Assembly: GCF_016894345.1 (NCBI RefSeq) | Contig: NZ_CP069798.1 | Span: 1,695,385 to 1,759,384, forward strand | Direction: 5' to 3' | Length of the DNA: 64,000 bases | Source: Paralysiella testudinis | GTDB taxonomy: Bacteria > Pseudomonadota > Gammaproteobacteria > Burkholderiales > Neisseriaceae | Shown: piece by piece, positions 48,680-58,092 of the stretch | How positions within the stretch are numbered: the first letter of the stretch is position 1 | How the letters are laid out: every line of letters begins with the position of its first letter | Notes under the pieces: model-generated | What the model was told of the DNA's origin: nothing | The model's database searches: none | What the model saw: only the letters and a program-made list of their open reading frames with translations | Made by a program: the position numbers and the translations under genes

Positions 48680-49213
48680 ATGCGCACAAGAGATGAAACG
48701 ATAAAAAGACAGCTAGAATTTATCTTAAAGGCTCGATTTACTGGTCGAGACTTGATAGCGTACTTCGATTGCATGCCAGAAAAAATGTTGAGACGGGCAA
48801 TTACCCTATTTTCAGAAGTTTATCCGAGTGAAACAGTCATATCTGACGAACAATTTGGTTTTATAGGGTATATGTTATCAACAAATAAAATGGTGGAGCA
48901 GGAGAGTTTTTCCAATTTTATTAGATCGATTAGCACGATAAATTATTCAATTGAGCAAAAAGAAAAATTAGTCAATATAACAAAAGATAATATTTTTAGT
49001 CTGTGTAATGGCTTAACTTTTGAATTTGATAATTTTCTTGTACTAATGCTCAACCAAGAACAACTGGCGGATTACGTCAAGTGGATGGCCGATATCGAAG
49101 ACGAAGCGGTGTTAATGCGTGCCATGGGTATCTTGCAATATGAGCATTTTGACAGAGTCCCAGTCGAGATTATTGAATCATTGAAGCAAACCATAATAAA
49201 TAAATTGAAATAA
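48680..49213 (+). CDS. hypothetical protein
   Basis: 177 residues, AT-rich codon use unlike recD before it. No signal peptide or membrane segment; helical throughout, with LVLMLNQEQLADYVKWMADI and a C-terminal basic end. Not recognised. It begins after an IS-end-like sequence and resembles in size and composition the small immunity-type genes found as strays in Neisseria, but that is only an impression. The start has a weak Shine-Dalgarno sequence. Confidence 0.6.
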   Translation: MRTRDETIKRQLEFILKARFTGRDLIAYFDCMPEKMLRRAITLFSEVYPSETVISDEQFGFIGYMLSTNKMVEQESFSNFIRSISTINYSIEQKEKLVNITKDNIFSLCNGLTFEFDNFLVLMLNQEQLADYVKWMADIEDEAVLMRAMGILQYEHFDRVPVEIIESLKQTIINKLK

Positions 49214-49326
49214 AAAATAAGAGGGCGAAAATAGGCAGTTTGCATATAAATTAAATGGAAGCTGCGTGTTTTGAGCCAAGCTCTCTGACAATACCGAGTG
49301 CTAAGAAAGCCTTATCCCACTCGCTT

Positions 49327-49821
49327 TCAAACCAAAACCGCCGCGCAGCAATGTTTGAATTTCTTGCCCGAGCCGCAGATACAGGGTTGTTTCAAACCCG
49401 GCAGCGCTACGGTGGGGTCGATAAAATACCAGCGCCCGTTAATACACACAAAAGCCGAGTGCTCATCATGCTGCTGCCGCCCTTGTGCGGTGTCAAATGT
49501 GGCAGAAAAATGCACTTGGGCATGGTGTTTGCCTATGCGTGGCCGGTGTTGGTGTACGGTTAGATCGGCCCATGCGGTGTGATGGCTCCATTGTTCGATG
49601 GCGGCCACATCGAGTAAAGGCTGTTGCGCAGGTACGGTGCTGGCCACAATATAATCGATTTTTCCCAATACATAAGCCGTATAGCGTGAGCGCATCAGCG
49701 CTTCGGCGTTTTCAGGCAGCCTTGTGTCTTGATGCAGCGGCGCACAGCAATCGGCCAGGCTTGCGCCGGTACCGCACGGGCAGGGCTGTGCTAAGGCATT
49801 GGCCAAACCCGGGGAATTCAT
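49327..49821 (-). CDS. YchJ family protein (SEC-C metal-binding motif)
   Basis: 164 residues from ATG 49821, overlapping the preceding radical SAM gene by four bases (ATGA). Two SEC-C-type zinc motifs bracket the protein: CPCGTGASLADCC near the start and CICGSGKKFKHCC at the end. The central NTF2-like part contains SRYTAYVLGKIDYIV. The YchJ/UPF0225 role is unknown. Confidence 0.88.
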   Translation of the reverse strand: MNSPGLANALAQPCPCGTGASLADCCAPLHQDTRLPENAEALMRSRYTAYVLGKIDYIVASTVPAQQPLLDVAAIEQWSHHTAWADLTVHQHRPRIGKHHAQVHFSATFDTAQGRQQHDEHSAFVCINGRWYFIDPTVALPGLKQPCICGSGKKFKHCCAAVLV

Positions 49822-50711
49822 AAGCCGCGCTGCCATTCTGATCGCAAGCCCGCTTCGTTCGGGCGAGCGATGGCGGCGTGGATTTTGGCCAGCAAGGTTT
49901 CTTTATCGCGGTTCATGCGCCCTTTGAGCACCAGATAATTGGAGGCATGGTCGCTGCGAAACACGGTGTTGTGCAGTTGCAAGTGCGCAATAAAGCAGGC
50001 CAGCTCTTGCAATAGGCCAATGGTGTCGGGCAGGGTAAAGCCGGGGAAACCGGCTTGCAGGCGCGTTTGCCCTAAGGGAAAGCTTACCACTAGGGTAGAC
50101 ACGTATTCGGGCTGGGTTTGGTTCATCAGCCGCGCGGAGTTCACGGCGTGCTGTTGGCTTAATTCGGTGCCGCCCAAGCCGGTGAGTATCATCACCGAAC
50201 GGGTAATACCGGCTTCGCCCAGCTTTTGCAGCGCGGCGGCGGAAGAGGCAAAGGTTTCGCCTTTGTTTACCCGCTGCAATACGGTGTCGTCGCCCGATTC
50301 GCAGCCCACATACACCATTTTCAAACCGGCCTCGGCCAATTCGCGCAATTCGGCCACCGATTTATTGGCCACATTGCGCGGCAGGCAATAGGCCGATACC
50401 CGCTCCACTTGCGGCAAATATTGTTTGATGGCGGCCAGAATGGCCAATAAGCGGCGGGTGGACAGGGTGATGGCATCGCCATCGGCCAAAAACACCCGCC
50501 GCACCGGCTGGCCGCTGGCGGCTATTCTGGCCAGATTGGCTTCGATGTCTTCTTGCTTAAAGGGGCGGAATTTTTTTTGCGGGGCGGTGTACATTTCGCA
50601 AAAAGTGCACTGGTTCCACGAGCAGCCGTTGGTGACCGGCAAAATCAGCGATTTGGCTTCGCTGGGCGGGCGGAATACCGGCTCGATATAGTTGATGGGG
50701 TAGAAATGCAT
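49818..50711 (-). CDS. radical SAM protein
   Basis: 297 residues. The cluster motif CSWNQCTFC (C-x4-C-x2-C, about residues 31-39) lies after LILPVTNG. Further conserved parts are RVFLADGDAITLSTRRL, MVYVGCESGDDTVLQRVNKG and MILTGLGGTELSQQHAV. It lacks a clear accessory domain, so the reaction is unknown; relatives are oxygen-independent coproporphyrinogen-like or Elp3-like radical SAM enzymes. Coupled to the YchJ-family gene. Confidence 0.87.
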   Translation of the reverse strand: MHFYPINYIEPVFRPPSEAKSLILPVTNGCSWNQCTFCEMYTAPQKKFRPFKQEDIEANLARIAASGQPVRRVFLADGDAITLSTRRLLAILAAIKQYLPQVERVSAYCLPRNVANKSVAELRELAEAGLKMVYVGCESGDDTVLQRVNKGETFASSAAALQKLGEAGITRSVMILTGLGGTELSQQHAVNSARLMNQTQPEYVSTLVVSFPLGQTRLQAGFPGFTLPDTIGLLQELACFIAHLQLHNTVFRSDHASNYLVLKGRMNRDKETLLAKIHAAIARPNEAGLRSEWQRGL

Positions 50712-50842
50712 AATGGAGATGAGGGCGTTGATAAGAATAGTGCTATTTTACGCAATCGCTGCGGTTTGCAAAACCATTGTGGGTTAGCGCATCAAGTTAG
50801 TTTTACATTTCAGGTAGCCTTTAAACAGCTGGTGTGCAGTGC

Positions 50843-51927
50843 GTAGATACCATCTCTCGCATCAAGCCGCAATGGTTATTTTGGCCTGATATTCGCATTG
50901 GTGCTTCAACACACCAAAGCAAATCTGTACCAAGCGGCGCATCGCTGCGCCGATGGTCTGCATTTCCGTTTTGTTTCTGGCTTTCAGTCTGCGGTAATGC
51001 GCGTTAATATCCGGATTCCACGTTTTTGCAACCACCGCAGCCATATACAACTTAGCTCGTATGACCGAACTGCCCCGCTTGGAAAGCATGGCTTTGCCTT
51101 TGTGTTTGCCGGATTCCCGTTTTTCGGCACCAATCCCAAATAGGCAGCCATTTGCGAGGCGGAGGTAAAATGTTTGCTATGATAGAGCGCAACCATGCGC
51201 AATGAAACCACTTCACCTACACCGGGTATGCTGCGCAGTAAAGCACGGTCTTTTTCAAATCAGGATGCCGGTCAATATGTTGTTCGATTTCCTGTGTGAT
51301 GGTGCTGATCTGCTGCTTCAAATTGGTCTGCATGGTGCTGATGGACTGGCTGACCGCTTCGGGAACAGCGCTGAATCCGGCTTTCTCCATGCGGTTGTCT
51401 TCACGCTGCAGATCGCTTTGCAGCGCATCTAGACGGGCTAGTAGTGCGTTGAGCCGCTTGATGTGGGGTGCAGCAGGCTGCCATTGGCGTACTTTGTGGT
51501 GCATGAGGCGGTCAATACCGGCTCTGGCCAGTGACTGGCTATCAGCCTTATCGGTTTTGTGCAAGCTGTCGTATTTGGCATAATGGGCACTGTCGGCAGG
51601 ATTAAGCAGATAAACGGCGATGCCTTTGTTATGCAGATACTCTGCCAATGCTTCGTGGTAAACGCCGGTGGCTTCCATGAAAATTTTGAGTAGGCTTAAG
51701 TCTTCACCGATGTTTTTATACAGCCATTCTGTCAGTTGGTTAAAGCCTTGGAGGTGGTTTGGCAATGCTTTGGTTTTGATTTTACTGCTGCCAATGTCGC
51801 GGATAAGAGCACAATCTAATTTGTTTTTGCTGATGTCGATGCCCAATACTTGGAAGTTCATCATAATCTATCCTTATTTATGCAGTGTCTTGCGGGCGCT
51901 GCCGCGCACTTGGATACCATTCAGATT
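50843..51927 (-). mobile_element. IS110-family insertion sequence, copy 1 of a tandem dimer
   Basis: A 1,085-bp unit directly followed by a nearly identical copy. Left end GTAGATACCATC; the 8-mer GATACCAT lies near both ends (50846 and 51913). No terminal inverted repeats, as is normal for IS110. Noncoding parts are only about 20 bp after and 63 bp before the transposase. Confidence 0.85.
50862..51864 (-). pseudogene. IS110-family transposase, two frameshifts
   Basis: The N-terminal DEDD domain (215 codons, 51217-51864) has GIDISKNKLD, FMEATGVYHE and KTDKADSQSLA. The frame then breaks: LRSIPGVGEVVSLRMVALYH of the C-terminal Transposase_20 domain lies in the -1 frame (shift near 51248-51258). 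A second break is a T5 tract at 51120-51124 where copy 2 has T6, so the C-terminal part with the serine motif SKRGSSVIR is in another frame again. This copy cannot give a full protein. AAGGA precedes the start. Confidence 0.85.
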
Positions 51928-53013
51928 GTAGATACCATCTCTCGCATCAAGCCGCAATGGTTATTTTGGCCTGATATTCGCATTGGTGCTTCAACACACC
52001 AAAGCAAATCTGTACCAAGCGGCGCATCGCTGCGCCGATGGTCTGCATTTCCGTTTTGTTTCTGGCTTTCAGTCTGCGGTAATGCGCGTTAATATCCGGA
52101 TTCCACGTTTTTGCAACCACCGCAGCCATATACAACTTAGCTCTTATGACCGAACTGCCCCGCTTGGAAAGCATGGCTTTGCCTTTGTGTTTGCCGGATT
52201 CCCGTTTTTTCGGCACCAATCCCAAATAGGCAGCCATTTGCGAGGCGGAGGTAAAATGTTTGCTATGATAGAGCGCAACCATGCGCAATGAAACCACTTC
52301 ACCTACACCGGGTATGCTGCGCAGTAAAGCACGGTCTTTTTCAAATCAGGATGCCGGTCAATATGTTGTTCGATTTCCTGTGTGATGGTGCTGATCTGCT
52401 GCTTCAAATTGGTCTGCATGGTGCTGATGGACTGGCTGACCGCTTCGGGAACAGCGCTGAATCCGGCTTTCTCCATGCGGTTGTCTTCACGCTGCAGATC
52501 GCTTTGCAGCGCATCTAGACGGGCTAGTAGTGCGTTGAGCCGCTTGATGTGGGGTGCAGCAGGCTGCCATTGGCGTACTTTGTGGTGCATGAGGCGGTCA
52601 ATACCGGCTCTGGCCAGTGACTGGCTATCAGCCTTATCGGTTTTGTGCAAGCTGTCGTATTTGGCATAATGGGCACTGTCGGCAGGATTAAGCAGATAAA
52701 CGGCGATGCCTTTGTTATGCAGATACTCTGCCAATGCTTCATGGTAAACGCCGGTGGCTTCCATGAAAATTTTGAGTAGGCTTAAGTCTTCACCGATGTT
52801 TTTATACAGCCATTCTGTCAGTTGGTTAAAGCCTTGGAGGTGGTTTGGCAATGCTTTGGTTTTGATTTTACTGCTGCCAATGTCGCGGATAAGAGCACAA
52901 TCTAATTTGTTTTTGCTGATGTCGATGCCCAATACTTGGAAGTTCATCATAATCTATCCTTATTTATGCAGTGTCTTGCGGGCGCTGCCGCGCACTTGGA
53001 TACCATTCAGATT
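51928..53013 (-). mobile_element. IS110-family insertion sequence, copy 2 of a tandem dimer
   Basis: 1,086 bp, head-to-tail with copy 1, differing by a few substitutions and one T. GTAG stands at all three boundaries (left flank, junction, right flank), consistent with a short core target. The junction at 51928 has the same form as the junction of an excised circle. Confidence 0.85.
51947..52950 (-). pseudogene. IS110-family transposase, one frameshift
   Basis: Same N-terminal domain as copy 1 (52303-52950) and an intact C-terminal frame (51947-52297) containing SQMAAYLGLVPKKRESGKHK and LSKRGSSVIRAKLYMAAVVA with the expected nucleophilic serine. The two halves are separated by the same -1 shift as in copy 1 (near 52333-52345, TTG-AAA-AAG). 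Unless ribosomes shift at A-AAG, it is not functional. Confidence 0.85.
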
Positions 53014-53016
53014 GTA

Positions 53017-53252
53017 GGATGAGGTGTATGGCAGTGTTATCTACATTTCAGTGTCGGGCACTTGGGTCGGATACAGTTTGCTGCCATACGGGGCGGGAAT
53101 AATACGCGTTTTACTCACCGCTTGAGAGATACAAGGATGAGGTGTATGGCAGTGTTATCTACATTTCAGTGTCGGGCACTTGGGTCGGATACAGTTTGCT
53201 GCCATACGGGGCGGGAATAATACGCGTTTTACTCACCGCTTGAGAGATACAA
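53017..53252. repeat. two exact tandem copies of a 118-bp noncoding unit
   Basis: Units 53017-53134 and 53135-53252 appear identical. Each holds a hairpin GTATGGCAG/CTGCCATAC with an inner AGTG/CACT stem. No open frame. The repeat abuts the right end of the IS110 dimer, upstream of its transposase. No similarity to any element I know. Confidence 0.8.
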
Positions 53253-53341
53253 GGTCGGATTCTTGAATCCAACGGGGGATCAAAAACTAGATGGTGTTGT
53301 TTTGGTCTATTGGGCCAAATGTCGGATTCAAGAATCCGACC
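53253..53341. repeat. GTCGGATTC inverted-repeat element, copy B
   Basis: 89 bp bounded by GGTCGGATTCTTGAATCCAAC and its near-perfect inverse ending AAGAATCCGACC (20 of 21 match). Noncoding, related to 42893-42972. It is MITE-like. Confidence 0.65.
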
Positions 53342-53382
53342 TACACGAGCAGTTTGAAATTGACTGCTTTTGTATATGAAAA

Positions 53383-53408
53383 AACCGCCCGAGTAAAACC
53401 GGGCGGTT
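53383..53408 (-). terminator. terminator of the iron alcohol dehydrogenase gene
   Basis: AACCGCCCG and CGGGCGGTT form a 9-bp stem; on the minus strand it ends in a run of T's. Confidence 0.85.
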
Positions 53409-53431
53409 GCCTGTTTTAGGCTGCCTGAAGC

Positions 53432-54568
53432 TTAAAAGGCTGCCTGAAAAATGCCAATCACTTCCGCTTTATTGGGCTGCACCGGATTGGTGAGGCCACA
53501 CACGTCTTTCATGGCATTGTCGGCCAAGGTGGGGAAGTCGGCTTCTTTTACGCCCAGCTCGCGCAGGGTTTTGGGAATGCCCACCAAGGCGGCCAGTTTT
53601 TGAATGGCGGCAATCACATCTAAACCGGCTAAATCGGCATTGTTGGCCGCCAAAATGGCGCCCACTTCATCCAGCCGTGTTTGGGCGGCGCGTTGGTTGA
53701 AGGCTTGCACATGCGGCAACAGCAAGGCGTTGCAGACGCCGTGGGGCAGGTCGTAGAAGCCGCCCAATTGGTGTGCCATGGCGTGCACATAGCCCAAAGA
53801 GGCGTTGTTAAACGCCATGCCGGCCAAAAATTGGGCGTAGGCCATTTGTTCGCGTGCTTCGGCATTGGCCGGCTCGGCCACAGCAGTGGGCAAAAAGCGG
53901 GCAATCAAGGCGATGGCTTTCACGGCACAGGCATCGGTGATGGGGTTGGCGGCGGTGGATACATAGGCTTCCACGGCGTGGGTGAGGGCGTCCATGCCGG
54001 TGGCGGCGGTGAGCGCGGCGGGCATGCCCACCATCAGTGCCGGGTCGTTCACCGATAAATACGGGGTAACGTGTTTGTCGACAATGGCCATTTTAACGTG
54101 GCGGGTTTCATCGGTGATGATGGTGAAGCGGGTCATTTCCGAGGCGGTGCCGGCAGTGGTGTTTACTGCAATCAGCGGCAATTGCGGCTTGGCTGATTTG
54201 TCGACACCTTCGTAGTCTTCGATTTTGCCGCCGTTGGTGGCCACCAGTGCAATGCCTTTGGCGCAGTCGTGCGGCGAGCCGCCGCCCAGCGACACCACGC
54301 AGTCGGCACCCGCTGTTTGCAGCATGGCCAAGCCGGCGTTGACATTGCCCACGGTGGGGTTGGGGCGCACATCGTCAAAAATCACGCTGTCAATGCCCAC
54401 CGCTGCCAATTGCGCGGTCAAATCACGGGCATAGCCCAATTCGTTTAAGGGCTTGTCGGTAACGATAAACGCTTTTTTAAAACCGGCAGCCGCCATTTGC
54501 GCTACGGCATCGGCCAAGGCGCCGGCGCCCAGCAGGTTGTTGGCGGGCATAAAGAAAGGTGTGCTCAT
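53432..54568 (-). CDS. yiaY: iron-containing alcohol dehydrogenase
   Basis: 378 residues. NAD-binding [14 protein letters not shown] (about 96-109), [11 protein letters not shown] and the metal site across [32 protein letters not shown] with D-H-H-H ligands. It belongs to group III alcohol dehydrogenases, close to YiaY/FucO; the natural alcohol is not known. A DUS sequence lies near the stop. Single-gene unit. Confidence 0.9.
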   Translation of the reverse strand: MSTPFFMPANNLLGAGALADAVAQMAAAGFKKAFIVTDKPLNELGYARDLTAQLAAVGIDSVIFDDVRPNPTVGNVNAGLAMLQTAGADCVVSLGGGSPHDCAKGIALVATNGGKIEDYEGVDKSAKPQLPLIAVNTTAGTASEMTRFTIITDETRHVKMAIVDKHVTPYLSVNDPALMVGMPAALTAATGMDALTHAVEAYVSTAANPITDACAVKAIALIARFLPTAVAEPANAEAREQMAYAQFLAGMAFNNASLGYVHAMAHQLGGFYDLPHGVCNALLLPHVQAFNQRAAQTRLDEVGAILAANNADLAGLDVIAAIQKLAALVGIPKTLRELGVKEADFPTLADNAMKDVCGLTNPVQPNKAEVIGIFQAAF

Positions 54569-54769
54569 AATGGATGTCCTTATGGTGGGTAATGGAGAAC
54601 ATGCCGCCGCAATAAGGGGCGGCTGTGCTTATTACCTTTATCATGCCGCAAATCACGCAAGCCTGCCGCGGTGGCTACGTGCTTGTTTAGCCAAGTCAAA
54701 CAAATACCGGTTGGGGCTGAATGTGCTTGGTAAACGGGGTATAATTGAAACCGATATATTGTGTTGTAT
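54569..54769. other. spacer upstream of the alcohol dehydrogenase gene
   Basis: No gene seen. TATAAT at 54740-54745 is a possible plus-strand -10 box, but no plus-strand gene follows. Confidence 0.3.
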
Positions 54770-54823
54770 GGGCTGCCTGAAATTGCTTTAGCTTCACAGA
54801 AGCTTTGCTTTCAGGCAGCCTTT
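54770..54823 (-). terminator. nested uptake-sequence terminator after mutL
   Basis: GGCTGCCTGAAA pairs with TTTCAGGCAGCC; the inner AGCTTC-ACA-GAAGCT hairpin is the third copy of this composite. The bases between here and the mutL stop show no gene. Confidence 0.7.
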
Positions 54824-54948
54824 GTATTTATTTCACTATAAATGGGTAAATTGTGTTTGTAATCGGCAGGGCGAGCCATGCATGCCCGCCAATTATATGG
54901 TGTTGATATACGTAATCCACCCTACGGTGGCGGTATAACGAAACCTAA

Positions 54949-56850
54949 TTATTGCCCGCGCAAAAACAGGGCGTCTAGGTCTTGCAGGCGCAGTTTGATC
55001 CAAGTGGGACGGCCGTGGTTGCATTGGTTGGCGCGTTCGGTTTGTTCCATGTCGCGCAAGAGGGCGTTCATTTCGGGCAGGGTGAGCTTGCGTCCGGCGC
55101 GCACGGAGCCGTGGCAGGCGAGGGTGGCGAGGATTTGGTTTTCACGCTCGGCGATGGCGTTGCTGTGGCCGCTGGCGGCCATGTCGGCCAGCATTTGCCG
55201 TGTTAGCGTCGCCGCATCGCTTTGGGTGAGCATGTGCGGCACGGCGCGGATGGCGATGGTGTTGGCACCCAGGGCGGATAAATCCAGCCCGAAGCCGCGC
55301 AAGGTGTCGCCGTGTTCGGCTAGGGCAGCCATTTCTTCGTGGCTGGCGGCCAGTGTGAGCGGAATCAGCAGTGGCTGGCTTTGCAGGCTGCCTGAAGCGG
55401 CACGCTGGGCTTTCATTTTTTCATAATTCACGCGCTCGGCGGCGGCGTGCATGTCGATCAGCAGCAGGCTGTCTTCGCCTTGCGCCAGAATATAGATGCC
55501 CAGCAGTTGGGCGATGGCATAGCCCAGCGGCGGCAGCTCGGGGTGGTGGGTGGGGGCGAGGCCTTGGGCTTGCTCAAGGGCGCTTAACTCGCTGTCGGTG
55601 TCTGTTTCTATTTCGGCCGAATCACGGCGGTAGAGCTCGGCATAGGTGGCCATTGCGGCTTGCGATTCGCGCAGGCTTAAGCCTTGCTGTATCGGGGCGC
55701 GGGCAGTTTGGTAGGGCATGGGGGCGCGGCCGCTGCTATTGCTTTCTAGGCTGCCTGAAGCCGTGGCGGGTCGGGCAAACAGGTTTTGCACATTGCCGGG
55801 CTGGGCGGCCACGATGTCGTGCAATAAAGCGCCTGCTTGCGATACCGATTCGGTGCTGGCGGCATCGGTGGCGGCCAGTGCTTTGTTGAGGGTGTGGAAT
55901 ACCAGTTGATGCACTTGCTGGCTGTGGCGAAAGCGCACTTCGGTTTTGGTGGGGTGTACGTTCACATCGGCTTCGGCGCCGGGCAGCTCCAAAAACAGGG
56001 CGAAGGCGGGGGTAACGGCGTGGTGCAACACATCGCGATAAGCTTGTTTGGCCGCGTGCAGCAGCACTTTGTCGCGCACAAAGCGCTGGTTAACAAAGCA
56101 ATATTGCTGGCTGCTTTTGCCTTGGGCAAAAGTGGGTTTGCCGATAAAGCCGTAAAGGCGCATGGCGCCGTTGCCGCTGTCGATGGGCAGCGAGGCTGCC
56201 TGAAAGTCGGCACCCAAGATGGCGGCCACGCGTTCGGCCAAGGTTTGCACGGGCAGGGACAAGGTGGTTTTGCCGTTGTGGCTCAGCTCAAAGCCGGTGT
56301 GCGGGTGTGCCAGTGCCAGCCGCTCGGCCATGCTTAGGCAGTGGGCGTATTCGGTGGCTTCGGCTTTCAGAAATTTGCGCCGCGCCGGGGTGTTGAAAAA
56401 CAGCTCGGCCACTTCCACGCAGGTGCCGGGCGCATGGGCGGCGGCGCGGATGGGCGAGAGCTGGCCGTCGTCGGCCAAGATTTGGCTGGCGTGGGCATCG
56501 TTGGGGCGGCGGCTGGTGAGGGTGAGGCGGCTTACCGAGGCAATGCTGGCCAGCCCTTCGCCGCGAAAGCCCATGCTGGCCACGTGTTCCAAGTCGGCCA
56601 GATTGCTGATTTTGCTGGTGGCGTGTCGCGCCAATGCCAGCGGTAAATCGCTGGCAGCCATGCCACTGCCGTTGTCGGTGATGCGCATCAATTTGATGCC
56701 GCCGCCCGCCAATTCGATGTTGATTTGGGTGGCGCCGGCATCTATGCTGTTTTCGAGAATTTCCTTCAGCGCATTGGCCGGGCGCTCCACCACTTCACCG
56801 GCGGCAATTTGGTTAATCAGGTGGTCGGGTAGCAGGGCAATGCGACTCAT
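54949..56850 (-). CDS. mutL: DNA mismatch repair protein MutL
   Basis: 633 residues. GHKL ATPase motifs: VVERPANALKEILENSIDAG, RITDNGSGMA and GFRGEGLASIASVS. The C-terminal endonuclease motif reads DMHAAAERVNYE, a variant of DQHA(X)2E(X)4E, and CNHGRPT follows near the end. This implies an endonuclease-type MutL that cuts the strand itself, as expected where MutH is absent. A Pro/Gln/Ser-rich linker joins the domains. Confidence 0.96.
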   Translation of the reverse strand: MSRIALLPDHLINQIAAGEVVERPANALKEILENSIDAGATQINIELAGGGIKLMRITDNGSGMAASDLPLALARHATSKISNLADLEHVASMGFRGEGLASIASVSRLTLTSRRPNDAHASQILADDGQLSPIRAAAHAPGTCVEVAELFFNTPARRKFLKAEATEYAHCLSMAERLALAHPHTGFELSHNGKTTLSLPVQTLAERVAAILGADFQAASLPIDSGNGAMRLYGFIGKPTFAQGKSSQQYCFVNQRFVRDKVLLHAAKQAYRDVLHHAVTPAFALFLELPGAEADVNVHPTKTEVRFRHSQQVHQLVFHTLNKALAATDAASTESVSQAGALLHDIVAAQPGNVQNLFARPATASGSLESNSSGRAPMPYQTARAPIQQGLSLRESQAAMATYAELYRRDSAEIETDTDSELSALEQAQGLAPTHHPELPPLGYAIAQLLGIYILAQGEDSLLLIDMHAAAERVNYEKMKAQRAASGSLQSQPLLIPLTLAASHEEMAALAEHGDTLRGFGLDLSALGANTIAIRAVPHMLTQSDAATLTRQMLADMAASGHSNAIAERENQILATLACHGSVRAGRKLTLPEMNALLRDMEQTERANQCNHGRPTWIKLRLQDLDALFLRGQ

Positions 56851-56949
56851 GGGCGGGGCTTTATTAGGTGATAGGGGGCGAGCTTGACGGCCGCCTTGTT
56901 GGGTGTTGTTGGCGCTTGATTTTGAAGCGGTCGGTGTTTGGGCTGAAGC

Positions 56950-57294
56950 CTAATGCAGCCGCTGCGGCGCTTCATCCGGCGGGTAGCAATGAAAGGTGCC
57001 ATACCAAGCACCGCCCTGATCCAGCAGGCCGAGCAAATCTTCGTATTCCGGCTCGCCTTCGGCTTCGGGGTCGCGGATGTATTCGCCCAAGTCCAGATTA
57101 AATACGGCTTCTAAGCTGTGCACGCGGTAGTTGTCGCGGCTAAGGCACTCTTCGGCCCAATCCAGCGCGGTGCGGATGTCGGGCGCAGCCAAGTACACAT
57201 TCACAAAAGCGCCGCCGCAGTCGGCAGGCAGAGGGTCGCTGGGGGTACGCCCCACTTCCACTTCAACACAAAACAGCAATAGGGCTTGGCTCAT
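56950..57294 (-). CDS. hypothetical protein
   Basis: 114 residues, acidic, no signal peptide or membrane segment. It starts [20 protein letters not shown] and contains [20 protein letters not shown] and the proline-rich ending [14 protein letters not shown]. Its ATG overlaps the stop of the dedA-family gene (ATGA), so the two are co-translated. It resembles small conserved cytoplasmic proteins of unknown function; no family named. Confidence 0.65.
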   Translation of the reverse strand: MSQALLLFCVEVEVGRTPSDPLPADCGGAFVNVYLAAPDIRTALDWAEECLSRDNYRVHSLEAVFNLDLGEYIRDPEAEGEPEYEDLLGLLDQGGAWYGTFHCYPPDEAPQRLH

Positions 57295-57968
57295 GGCGTA
57301 CTTTGATTTTCAGGGTTAACCGTCGCTTTTTTGGCGGCACGGCGGTGGCGCACGATTTCAATCACCGCGGGCAGAATAGACAAAACGATAATCGCCGCCA
57401 GCACCAGCGACAGGTTTTGCTTCACAACCGGCAATTGGCCGAAAAAATAGCCCGCATACGAAAACAGCAGCACCCACGCCAAGGCACCAATCACGTTGTA
57501 GCGGATAAAGCGGCCATAGTGCATATGCCCCATGCCCGCCACAAACGGGGCAAAGGTGCGGATAATCGGGATAAAGCGCGCAATAATAATGGTTTTGCCG
57601 CCGTGTTTGGCGTAGAAAGCTTCGGTTTTTTTCAGGTAGCTTTGTTTGAAGATTTTGGAGTTGGGGTTGGCAAACAGCCGTTCGCCAAAGTATTTGCCGA
57701 TGGCAAAATTCACCGCATCGCCCAAAATGGCGGCCAGTAGCAGCAGCACTACCATCAAATGGATGTTCATGTCGCCCACCGCCGCCAAGCTGCCCGCAGC
57801 AAACAACAGCGAATCACCGGGCAGAAACGGCGTTACCACCAGTCCGGTTTCGCAAAACACAATCAGAAACAAAATGGCGTAAATCCACGGCCCGTATTGG
57901 GCACTAAGATCCTGCAAGTGCTGGTCGATGTGGAGGATAAAGTCGATAACGATGCTGATAAATTCCAT
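57291..57968 (-). CDS. DedA family membrane protein
   Basis: 225 residues from ATG 57968. DedA/SNARE-associated signatures: [20 protein letters not shown] and [20 protein letters not shown], with the conserved acidic and arginine residues, in a protein of about five membrane segments. Members act as lipid flippases or support membrane energetics; this one is most like the common YqjA/DedA type. Coupled to the small gene downstream. Confidence 0.93.
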   Translation of the reverse strand: MEFISIVIDFILHIDQHLQDLSAQYGPWIYAILFLIVFCETGLVVTPFLPGDSLLFAAGSLAAVGDMNIHLMVVLLLLAAILGDAVNFAIGKYFGERLFANPNSKIFKQSYLKKTEAFYAKHGGKTIIIARFIPIIRTFAPFVAGMGHMHYGRFIRYNVIGALAWVLLFSYAGYFFGQLPVVKQNLSLVLAAIIVLSILPAVIEIVRHRRAAKKATVNPENQSTP

Positions 57969-58092
57969 AAAGGATTCCGAAAAAGCCTGGATTATGCAAA
58001 ACGGCGGCAAAGGTGCTATTTTAACCCAAAAGCCGCCACTGCGGCAGCCGCTAAAATAGGCTAGAATATGGGCTTTGTGTTTGCGCCTTTAA

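Noticed and set aside
49251..49346. Short minus-strand open frame beyond the YchJ-family stop (RRFWFESEWDKAFLALG)
   Set aside because: No start codon of its own, overlaps the YchJ end in another frame, and too short to call a relic with confidence.
51865..51927. A full bridge-type guide RNA in the 63-bp IS110 leader
   Set aside because: The stretch is much shorter than known guides and I see only a small GGC-AGC-GCC hairpin; not called as a feature.
53017..53252. Possible CRISPR or minisatellite
   Set aside because: Only two units of 118 bp directly abutting, with no spacers and no cas genes.
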